Origin: Lachnospiraceae bacterium
Lineage (GTDB): Bacteria; Bacillota; Clostridia; Lachnospirales; Lachnospiraceae
Length of the DNA: 64,000 nucleotides
Reading direction: 5' to 3'
NCBI GenBank assembly: GCA_022791975.1
Contig: JAAWAC010000012.1
Coordinates: 122,518 to 186,517, forward strand
Shown here: piece by piece, positions 36,082 through 43,752 of the stretch
How positions within the stretch are numbered: position 1 is the first letter of the stretch
How the letters are laid out: each line of letters starts with the position of its first letter
Position numbers and translations under genes: made by a program
Notes under the pieces: generated by a model
The model's database searches: none
Told to the model about the DNA's origin: nothing
The model's input: the letters and a program-made list of their open reading frames with translations, nothing else

Positions 36082-37573
36082 CTTAAATATTTTGCAAAGT
36101 GCCTTTTCCCAGATGTATCCAACTGGATTGTACGTTCGTCTGTCTCATAAAGAGGCAGATGATGGATGTTCCCTGCGTAACCAAAAAGATTTTTTGCTGC
36201 GCTTTGTAGAAGAACAAAATGATTTAAAAGTAGTTGACACCTATTCGGACAACGGAGAAACCGGGACAAACTTTGAACGGCCAGAGTGGAACCGCCTTAT
36301 GGAAGATGTGAGACAGAAACGGATCACTTGTATCGTTGTAAAAGATCTTTCCAGGTTTGGCAGGAATTACATAGAAACCGGAAACTATCTTGAGACCGTT
36401 TTCCCTACTCTGGGCGTTCGTTTTATTGCCGTTACAGACCACTATGACACCAATCATTTGAAAGCAGATGATCTGCCAGCATGGACTGCAATTATGAAAG
36501 GAATTGTTAATGAGGCTTATGCCAAAGACATTTCCCGTAAAATTTTAACTACAAAAGAGCTTCAAAGGAAACATGGACAATATTATGGAAATCTTCCGCC
36601 TTACGGATACTTAAAAGATCCAAAGGCTCCCTATCATCTGCTCATAAACCCTGAAACAGCTCCCATCGTCCGGCAGATTTTTCAGTGGAAGCAAAATGGC
36701 TTATCTCATACAGAGATTGCCAGACGTTTGAACGAAGGTTCTGTTCCAGCCCCTATGCGTTATCAATTCCTGGCAGGCGTTGTGAAAGCACAGCGTTTTG
36801 AACACAGTATCTGGCAGAGAGCCACCATCAAAGTAATATTGGGAAACTCCACATACACCGGGGATCTGGCCATGGGGAAAAAACGCAGAAATCTCTCCAT
36901 AAACATCACCAAAGCCCATGCGGTTCCTTATGAAGACTGGACAATCACAGCCAATACCCACGAGGCTATTATCAGCCGGGAAACCTTTTTTGAAGTGCAG
37001 CGCATCTGTGCAAAAGAGCTGGAGGCAAACCGAAATCGCAGATACTGCCATTGGAAGATTAAAAATCCAGATGATATTTTTGACGGGCTTATCTACAGCA
37101 AGGCCACCGGCCTTAAAATGTACAGAACCAGCAACTTTTATGAAAAATATGGTGTAAAATACCGCTATACTACCATTTCTCAAAGAGACTTTGCATTTAC
37201 TGCCTGTTCCGTGGTCAATATTATGGAAGAACAAATCAAAGAATCCCTGAGATGTTTCCTGCAAAAGCAGGTGGAACTAATCTTAGAGCTTAGAAATTTT
37301 CTGGCTGAAACCAAATGTCAGGAGACAGACCTAAACCGAAAAGAGGAATTACAGTCTGCCATTCAAGAATGGGAGCAATTAGACTCATCCGAAACTCTAT
37401 ATATGCAGTCTGTACTTGAATTTCACAGAACCGGACTGCTGACAAAAGCGTTGTTACAGAAGCTTATTGAAAAAATTTATGTTCATGACTCCAGAACAAT
37501 CGAAATAATTCTGAAGTACCAGGACGAATTGCAGCCTGTGATTCGGTTCCGGAAAAGTGGGGTGCCTGTATGA
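36056..37573 (+). CDS. Large serine recombinase 2 (lacks zinc-ribbon cysteines)
   Basis: 505 aa from the ATG 9 nt after GGAGG, overlapping recombinase 1 by 26 bp. Catalytic S30 (LYVRLSHKE), IVVKDLSRFGRNYIETGNYLE. Where its neighbours have a CxxC zinc ribbon it reads DGLIYSKATGLKMYRTSN, without the cysteines, so DNA-binding or partner contacts probably differ. It may work only together with the flanking recombinases. Confidence 0.93.
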   Translation: MPHKKPADNLNILQSAFSQMYPTGLYVRLSHKEADDGCSLRNQKDFLLRFVEEQNDLKVVDTYSDNGETGTNFERPEWNRLMEDVRQKRITCIVVKDLSRFGRNYIETGNYLETVFPTLGVRFIAVTDHYDTNHLKADDLPAWTAIMKGIVNEAYAKDISRKILTTKELQRKHGQYYGNLPPYGYLKDPKAPYHLLINPETAPIVRQIFQWKQNGLSHTEIARRLNEGSVPAPMRYQFLAGVVKAQRFEHSIWQRATIKVILGNSTYTGDLAMGKKRRNLSINITKAHAVPYEDWTITANTHEAIISRETFFEVQRICAKELEANRNRRYCHWKIKNPDDIFDGLIYSKATGLKMYRTSNFYEKYGVKYRYTTISQRDFAFTACSVVNIMEEQIKESLRCFLQKQVELILELRNFLAETKCQETDLNRKEELQSAIQEWEQLDSSETLYMQSVLEFHRTGLLTKALLQKLIEKIYVHDSRTIEIILKYQDELQPVIRFRKSGVPV

Positions 37574-39177
37574 CAAATCAAAACATCCTTGCCTGCTATC
37601 TGCGAATATCGGAGGAAGATCTGGATTTAAAGCAGAATCTTCTAAAAGACGAAAGCTCCAGCATCAGTGCCCAACGCAGACTGATTCACGATTATATCCA
37701 ATCCCATGATGATTTGAACCGATTAGATATTCATGAGTTTATAGACGATGGATATTCTGGTACAAATTTTGACCGGCCTTCTATCCAAAAAGTATTTGGG
37801 TTGATGGCACAAGGACGGATCGCATGCATTATTGTAAAAGATATATCACGGTTTGGACGGAATTACATCGAAACGGGGGGCTATGTTGAACAGATCTTTC
37901 CAAAGCTGGGAGTTCGTTTTATTGCTGTCAATGATTCTTATGACAGTATGGAATATTCCGGGAATACCCCCGGACTTGACATGGCCTTCAAAAATGTAAT
38001 TTATGATTACTATAGTAAGGATCTGTCAACGAAGGTCAAAAGCATTAAGAAAATGCAACAGCAGCGTGGATACTTTTTAGCTGCAAAGCCACCCTATGGT
38101 TATCTTATTTCACCATCCAACCGTCACCGTCTGGAAATTGATCCGGAAGCTGCTAAAACGGTGAAACTGATTTTTGAACTGACTCTGGCAGGTCAAAAGC
38201 CCTCAGAAATTGCCCGACAGTTAAATGATTTAAAGATTCCAACTCCTGCTCAGCGATTGCATATGCTCTATGGTTTTCGCTTTGGCCGAATGACGTTGGA
38301 CGAGCTGAAAGCGCAGTTCTGGAAACCAGTTCAAATCACCTGGATCCTGAAAAATGAGACGTTGACTGGCGCTACCGTCAACAATCGTGTGCAGGTAAAA
38401 GGCATAGGAAGTAGGCAGCTCAAACGTCAAAGGGCGGAAGATCTTGTTATTGTCAGAAATACACATGAAGCGATTATTGATCAAAAAACCTTCCAGAAAG
38501 CTGCGGAAATCATACAAAAACGTACCGTTGTCAAAACAGAAGGGCGTAAAAAGAATGAAAATCTCTTTTATAAAAAGATTTATTGTGGGCATTGTGGATG
38601 CCGTCTAAAACATGACGTACATACGCGCCACGGTCATGTACATGCTGTATACTACTGTCCCCACGCAAGGCCTACAGGCGGCGAAACCTGTGAGCTAAAG
38701 TCCATTAAGGATGATGCTTTAAAGCTGTATGTCTTAAAGCCACTACAGGCCCAGGCCCAGCTTATCCTGGATCGAAAGATGAACCTGCCAGAGCCGGAAA
38801 AAGAAAGACTGTCCAAACACTTACAGCTCGTTCTTCGTCAGCTTGACCAAAGCAAAGAAATCATGCCCCGTTTATATGCAGAATACAAATCTGGCATAAT
38901 CACCCGGGAACAATTCATACACCAGAAACAGGATATTGCTGCAAAAACACAGCTTCTTGCTTCCGCATGCAAAAAGCTTAAAAGTAAACTAACGCAGATG
39001 GATTCTCTGCAAAAAAAATCGGAGTCAGAATTCCTTCTGGAAATTTCCAGACTAGAAACTCTGACTCCCCATGCCGTGGACCTGTTTATAAATAAGGTCA
39101 TTGTCAATTCTGCCCAATCCATCCAAATCATCTGGAAAGGCAGAGATTTATATGAAGGCTTTCCCACAGGTAATTAA
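37570..39177 (+). CDS. Large serine recombinase 3
   Basis: 535 aa, start overlapping the previous stop (ATGA). Catalytic S14 (CYLRISEED), IIVKDISRFGRNYIETGGYVE, zinc ribbon CGHCGCRLKHD...YYCPHARPTGGETC, C-terminal coiled coil. Its stop is only ~35 bp from the element's inverted repeat, the usual terminal position for an integrase next to its attachment site. Confidence 0.95.
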   Translation: MTNQNILACYLRISEEDLDLKQNLLKDESSSISAQRRLIHDYIQSHDDLNRLDIHEFIDDGYSGTNFDRPSIQKVFGLMAQGRIACIIVKDISRFGRNYIETGGYVEQIFPKLGVRFIAVNDSYDSMEYSGNTPGLDMAFKNVIYDYYSKDLSTKVKSIKKMQQQRGYFLAAKPPYGYLISPSNRHRLEIDPEAAKTVKLIFELTLAGQKPSEIARQLNDLKIPTPAQRLHMLYGFRFGRMTLDELKAQFWKPVQITWILKNETLTGATVNNRVQVKGIGSRQLKRQRAEDLVIVRNTHEAIIDQKTFQKAAEIIQKRTVVKTEGRKKNENLFYKKIYCGHCGCRLKHDVHTRHGHVHAVYYCPHARPTGGETCELKSIKDDALKLYVLKPLQAQAQLILDRKMNLPEPEKERLSKHLQLVLRQLDQSKEIMPRLYAEYKSGIITREQFIHQKQDIAAKTQLLASACKKLKSKLTQMDSLQKKSESEFLLEISRLETLTPHAVDLFINKVIVNSAQSIQIIWKGRDLYEGFPTGN

Positions 39178-39211
39178 GCAATGCAAACTACAAAAGAAAG
39201 TAACGGATGTT

Positions 39212-39237
39212 TTTGCTCCGTTTGAAACACAACACTC
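39212..39237. other. Attachment site junction (att, cwlD 5' side)
   Basis: Recombinase-arm repeat TTTGCTCCGTTTGAAAC (39212-39228), 4-nt spacer, core CACTC (39233-39237), then cwlD coding sequence. Joining the two element ends gives arms separated by exactly 16 bp with the core near the centre: a symmetric ~50-bp attP typical of large serine integrases. Confidence 0.85.
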
Positions 39238-39852
39238 CACAATACAAATTGGCGACGAAGTTTTTTTCAACATATAATAGCTGTCATTGGCTTTTACCTG
39301 CCGCTCCTTTTTTGGCTTTACCACCCGGATCAGCTCCTCCTGGAGTACCTGGGCCAGTTCTTCCCCATCCTTCGAAGTGCTGTAAAAAAACACCTGGGGC
39401 CCGCTGACACTTTCCTCATGATAACTATTCTGGTGGATGCTGACTACACAGGAGGGCTTTTCCTCATTGATAAGGCTACAGCGGCGTTTCATATCCTGCA
39501 CCTTTTTGTTACTGGCTCCCTCATCGTAAAGCCCTGCGTCATCCTCCCTGGTCATAAGCACCTTGACCCCCTGCTGTTCCAGAAGCCGCTTCACCTTATT
39601 GGCAATCACCAGATTTAAATCCTTTTCCAGGGTTCCGTCCACGCCAATCTTTCCCGGATCATTTCCTCCATGTCCTGCATCCAGTATTACATAATATTCC
39701 TGTTTTTCACTTTTTGCCGTTCCCATCCCTGTCAGAATCGTGCTCCCGGAAAACAGAAACCAGGCGCTTCCCAGCACCAACACTGCCATTAAGGCCTCCA
39801 ACCAGAATCTCTTTCTCTTTCCCTTTAAAAATCCCATGAAAAAACTCCCCAT
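39233..39852 (-). pseudogene. cwlD: cwlD-like N-acetylmuramoyl-L-alanine amidase, 5' part
   Basis: First 207 codons of a CwlD-type amidase: short basic start, one membrane helix (~18-36), then the amidase_3 domain with zinc ligands in LDAGHGGNDPGK, the LEKDLNL glutamate, SIHQNSYH, and ending in PICIVEC. Normal CwlD makes muramic-delta-lactam in spore cortex, required for germination. Here the frame runs into the element and ends at 39148 after 27 unrelated residues, losing the conserved ECGFLSN tail and its catalytic-region glutamate context. Excision would restore 242 aa. An alternative start lies five codons in. Confidence 0.9.
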
Positions 39853-39948
39853 ATATACTCCCTTTAATATATGAGGAGGATTTTTCTTTTAGTAATTTGC
39901 CGGAAAATATTTTTTAGTGCCCATCCTTACTCTCATGGACAAGTGGAA

Positions 39949-41226
39949 CTATGCAAATATCATAACCAGCTGGGGAACAAATACCAACAACAACAGCACC
40001 GTCAAAAAGCTCAGCAGATATGGAACTTCTCCCTTGGATATTCTACCCAGGGACAATCCAGTAAAGGTGCTACAGGCAAAAATATTGTTGGCCACCGGCG
40101 GTGTCATACATCCGATCACGTTGGTCAGAGAAACAATCATACCCAAATGTAGCGGATGCACCCCCACGGAGATGGCAATGGGCAGAAACAGCGGAATCAA
40201 TAAAGTCACCGTGGCTATTCCCTCCAGAAAAAACCCGAAGATCAGCAGGATGCCTGTGATAAGAAGCAGAATAGGATAATAGCCAAGTCCCGATGCCTCC
40301 ACCGCATCTGTCACATATTTGGAAATCCCACTCACTGTAAACAGCCAGGAAAAGGTGGTGGAGGTTCCCATAATGAACATAATAACAGAGCAGGAAACAG
40401 CGGAATCTCTCAAAATTCTCATCAATCCCTTAACAGTCACAGTTTTATAAACAAACATACACACAATCAGCGCATACAAAACCGATACGGCTCCTGCCTC
40501 CGTGGGGGTAAAAAAGCCACTGTAAATTCCTCCCAGTACAATTATCGGCATAAGAATGGCAAGCAGAGACTTTTTCAAAGCCTTCAGAACCCGTCTTATG
40601 GAGAAGCGCTCTCCTGTCACCGGCCAGCTATATTTCTTTCCCTGGAACAGGGTCATAAGCACCAGAGCTAAGATTAGCAGGCCTCCCACCACAAATCCAG
40701 CAGAAAACAAGCTGGTAATGGAGGTATTGGTCATGGTGCAATACACTACCATGATAATGCTGGGAGGAATGATGGGTCCCAGGCCGCCAGCCACCGTGAC
40801 CAGACCGGCTACCTGAAAATCTGGATATCCCCGTTTTACCATCTCTGGATAAAGCATTCCTCCAATGGCAATGACAGTGGCTGGCCCCGATCCGCTTAAG
40901 GCTGCAAAAAATCCGCAGGCCAGAATAGCCACCAGTGCCAGGCCGCCCCTTACATTTCCCAGCAGGGTCTCACAGAAGCTTATAAGGCTCTTGGAGAGTC
41001 CCCCCTCTGTCATCAGATTTCCTCCCAGGATAAACAGAGGAATTGCCATAATGGAAAAGGAATTCAGGGCCGCAAACACCCGCTGCCCGATTACACTCAG
41101 AGGATAACCCAATATCACCAGGCAGATAGTGCTGGCAATGCCCAGGCAAAAGGACACAGGCACCTTGAAAACCAACAAAATCACAAACAATCCAAACAAA
41201 AGCAACGCTAAACTTCCTGTGGACAT
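39949..41226 (-). CDS. TRAP transporter large permease (DctM family)
   Basis: 425 aa, about 12 hydrophobic segments; starts with the DctM signature (ALLLFGLFVILLVFKVPVSFCLGIAS) and contains GGLGPIIPPSIIMVVY and FTPTEAGAVSVLYAL. Na+-coupled uptake of small organic anions, with DctQ and DctP encoded directly upstream (2 and ~12 bp spacing). Last gene of the glycyl-radical-enzyme operon. Confidence 0.94.
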   Translation of the reverse strand: MSTGSLALLLFGLFVILLVFKVPVSFCLGIASTICLVILGYPLSVIGQRVFAALNSFSIMAIPLFILGGNLMTEGGLSKSLISFCETLLGNVRGGLALVAILACGFFAALSGSGPATVIAIGGMLYPEMVKRGYPDFQVAGLVTVAGGLGPIIPPSIIMVVYCTMTNTSITSLFSAGFVVGGLLILALVLMTLFQGKKYSWPVTGERFSIRRVLKALKKSLLAILMPIIVLGGIYSGFFTPTEAGAVSVLYALIVCMFVYKTVTVKGLMRILRDSAVSCSVIMFIMGTSTTFSWLFTVSGISKYVTDAVEASGLGYYPILLLITGILLIFGFFLEGIATVTLLIPLFLPIAISVGVHPLHLGMIVSLTNVIGCMTPPVANNIFACSTFTGLSLGRISKGEVPYLLSFLTVLLLLVFVPQLVMIFA

Positions 41227-41228
41227 GG

Positions 41229-41735
41229 CTATTCTCCCTTCTTTTCCATCTCTCCCATGGCCGGCTCCTGTCTTCGAAAATCAGAAATCATATGGAAAAT
41301 CTCAAAGCCGCACATGGGAAACAGGGTGAGAGGCAGGATAAGGTACACCACCCACATGGGAAGAGCCATGGCCGTAGAGACCTGGCGGGACTGCCAGGTG
41401 GTGATAATCAACTCTACGGAATACCAGCCTGCCACGCCGGCAAACAAAGCACAGGCCAAATCTCCCACCACCTCCACAATTCTGCGAAGTCCCAGGGGAA
41501 ATTTTTCCACCACTGCCTCCACGCTCATTTGCTTTCCATATCGCAGTCCCATCTCAGAGCCCAGCAGCGCCATCCATATCATGGAAAAGCGCGCCAGCTC
41601 CTCGGTCCAGCTAATAGGAATTTTCAGGATATTCCGGTTTATCACCTGAAAGATACAGCATCCGGTCATCAGGACAAACATAAAAATGCAAAGTCCTTCC
41701 TCCGCCTTTTCTAAAAATCCAAAAGCCTTCTTCAA
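41229..41735 (-). CDS. TRAP transporter small permease (DctQ family)
   Basis: 168 aa with four hydrophobic helices and the family stretch ISWTEELARFSMIWMALLGSEMGLRYGKQMSVEAVV. It scaffolds the large permease. Tightly packed between dctP and dctM genes. Confidence 0.92.
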   Translation of the reverse strand: MKKAFGFLEKAEEGLCIFMFVLMTGCCIFQVINRNILKIPISWTEELARFSMIWMALLGSEMGLRYGKQMSVEAVVEKFPLGLRRIVEVVGDLACALFAGVAGWYSVELIITTWQSRQVSTAMALPMWVVYLILPLTLFPMCGFEIFHMISDFRRQEPAMGEMEKKGE

Positions 41736-41747
41736 AATTCTTCTCCT

Positions 41748-42809
41748 CTACATGGCGTTAACCTTGTCAATAATTTCCCCGTCCAATAGCTCTGGATTAT
41801 TGTCATACACAGACTGCACGGCCTGCCGCAACTCCTCTCTGTCCAGCTCAATAAACTCCACTCCCAGTTCCTGTAGCTTTCCGTAGGCCTCCTCATTCTG
41901 CGTGGCACACAGCTCCCGCTGAAATTCCACGCTGTTGGCTGCCGCCGTCATCACAATTTCCTGCTGCTCTGGGGACAGAGACTGGTACACATTTTCCGCA
42001 ATCATAATAGGGCAAAAGCCATAGAAATGCCCGGTACTGATAATATAATCAATGACCTCGTATAAGCTCTGATTCAGCACATAGGAAACATTATTCTCTG
42101 CTGCGTCAATGGTGCCCTGGGACAAAGAGGTATATACCTCGGAGGAGGACATGGATACTGGCAAGCATCCCAGAGCTTCAAAGGTCTGCAAATGAAGATC
42201 CGACTGCATGGTACGAATTTTAAGCCCCTTTAGGTCTTCCAGGGAGCGAATTTCCCTGGTGGTGTAAATATTCCGAAAGGCTGTGTCATACCATCCCAGC
42301 AGACGAATGCCCTGCTTTTCCACACACAGGTCCCCGATCATCTGCCCAATCTCCCCATCTACCACTGCATGGGCGTGATCCGCATCCCGGAAAATAAAGG
42401 GCGCATCCACCCAGGCAAATTCCTCCACAAAGGGAGCCAACGCTGCTGTGGCTGCAAATGCACATTCTACAGTTCCCAGCTGCATGCCCTCGATGGTCTC
42501 TGTGGCACTTCCCAGCTGGGCATCCCCATAGCACTCCACCTGGATAGACCCCCCGGACTTTTCCTCCACCTCCTTCTCAAACTCCAAAATCGCCAGATAA
42601 TAGGATGAGGTAGAAGTGTCATCGCAGGCAAATTTTAAGGTAATGGCCCCAGCCGGAGCCTCTGTCCCCTCACTCTCCTCTGTCTCAACGGAAACCGTTG
42701 GCTCCTTATCTTCCGGAAGCTCCTCCTTCTGGCTGCCACAGCCTGCAAGCGCTAAAACCATCACCATTCCTATTCCCATTGCTGCAATCTTTTTCAAATT
42801 CTTTCTCAT
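41748..42809 (-). CDS. TRAP transporter substrate-binding lipoprotein (DctP family)
   Basis: 353 aa from MRKNLKKIAAMG (AGGAGG 9 nt upstream; 13 more codons are open). Lipoprotein signal peptide ends at LALAGC, so Cys is lipidated. The mature domain has DctP landmarks: VEEFAWVDAPFIF, LLGWYDTAFRNIYTTREIRSLEDLKGLKIRTM with the substrate-carboxylate-binding Arg, and GTIDAAENN. Binds a small carboxylate or sulfonate; probably the substrate of the glycyl radical enzyme. Confidence 0.93.
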   Translation of the reverse strand: MRKNLKKIAAMGIGMVMVLALAGCGSQKEELPEDKEPTVSVETEESEGTEAPAGAITLKFACDDTSTSSYYLAILEFEKEVEEKSGGSIQVECYGDAQLGSATETIEGMQLGTVECAFAATAALAPFVEEFAWVDAPFIFRDADHAHAVVDGEIGQMIGDLCVEKQGIRLLGWYDTAFRNIYTTREIRSLEDLKGLKIRTMQSDLHLQTFEALGCLPVSMSSSEVYTSLSQGTIDAAENNVSYVLNQSLYEVIDYIISTGHFYGFCPIMIAENVYQSLSPEQQEIVMTAAANSVEFQRELCATQNEEAYGKLQELGVEFIELDREELRQAVQSVYDNNPELLDGEIIDKVNAM

Positions 42810-42848
42810 ACTCTCTTTCCTCCTGCAATAAATTTTTGTTACCTTCAT

Positions 42849-43748
42849 CTATCCAATGGACGCCTCCAGCCCCAGATCCTGCAAAATCCGGACTCCCCTC
42901 TCCAGAACCTGACGGGGCAATGCTGGTCGTTCTTTGGGACCGCGTTCCTTAAATATTTTTTTATATTTTGGCTCTCCCATTCGGTGAAAAGCTAAAAGCT
43001 GAACCTTGAGAATCCCGGTCTCTACAAAAAATCTTCCAATGGCAGCGATCTCCTCATCTTTATCGTTAAAGTCTGGAATCACTGGGATTCTTCCCAGGAT
43101 AAAAGCCCCGCCATCCCGAAGCTTTGCAATGTGCTCCAAAATCTCTGTCGCGTTTCCCCCTGTCTCTGCCCGAAGTTTATCTGGATCTGTGTGCTTCACA
43201 TCACACAGATAGACATCTACATAGGGCAGAGTCCGCCGGATACTCTCCCAGGAGCAGGCACTACAGGTTTCCAAGGCCGTATGAATTCCCCTCTCCTTGC
43301 TCTGCCGCAAAAGCTCCACTGCAAAGTCTGCCTGGAGCAAAGCCTCTCCGCCAGATAGGGTGAGACCTCCCTGGGAGGACTCATAGAAACTTATGTCTCT
43401 CTCCACAAGCTCCAGTAGCTCCTCCACCGTGTAAGCTCTTCCCGCCAGGGTTAAGGCCTCTCCATAGCACTCCTTCACACATTCATGGGTCTTGCAGTCC
43501 CTACATGTTTCCACAGCAATCTTGTATGTGGGAGTCAGGGAAATGGCTTCCCTTGAGCAGGCCTCCATACAGCTGCCACAGCCAATACATTTTTGGCTGT
43601 CATACAGGGGTTGGGGAAATGGACTCTGGGATTCCGGATTGCAGCACCAATCGCAGTGAAGCGGGCAGCCTTTTAAAAATATGGTGGTCCGAATCCCCGG
43701 CCCGTCATGTACGCAAAAGCGCTGGATATCAAATACAATCCCTTCCAT
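42849..43748 (-). CDS. Glycyl radical enzyme activating enzyme (radical SAM)
   Basis: 299 aa. Radical SAM motif CPLHCDWC (Cx3Cx2C) in FLKGCPLHCDWCCNPES, then a ferredoxin-like insert with two Cx2Cx2Cx3C-type clusters (CIGCGSCMEAC; CRDCKTHECVKEC), and LTLSGGEALLQ. It installs the glycyl radical on its partner encoded 4 bp upstream. The two-cluster insert is typical of activases for dehydratase/lyase-type glycyl radical enzymes. Confidence 0.95.
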   Translation of the reverse strand: MEGIVFDIQRFCVHDGPGIRTTIFLKGCPLHCDWCCNPESQSPFPQPLYDSQKCIGCGSCMEACSREAISLTPTYKIAVETCRDCKTHECVKECYGEALTLAGRAYTVEELLELVERDISFYESSQGGLTLSGGEALLQADFAVELLRQSKERGIHTALETCSACSWESIRRTLPYVDVYLCDVKHTDPDKLRAETGGNATEILEHIAKLRDGGAFILGRIPVIPDFNDKDEEIAAIGRFFVETGILKVQLLAFHRMGEPKYKKIFKERGPKERPALPRQVLERGVRILQDLGLEASIG

Positions 43749-43752
43749 AGCT

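Larger units (their letters stand above)
21786..39232. mobile_element. 17,447-bp serine-recombinase integrative element inserted in cwlD
   Basis: Bounded by a 5-bp direct repeat CACTC (21786-21790 and 39233-39237) and by 17-bp imperfect inverted repeats just inside (21798-21814 and 39212-39228, 15 of 17 matching). Host coding sequence of one amidase gene lies on both outer sides. Cargo: type III R-M, DUF3795 protein, unknown 201-aa protein, FtsX-type ABC exporter with two-component system and GntR regulator, small DUF6870-like protein, three serine recombinases. No conjugation or phage structural genes are visible, so it is probably integrative and mobilisable, not self-transmissible. Confidence 0.88.
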
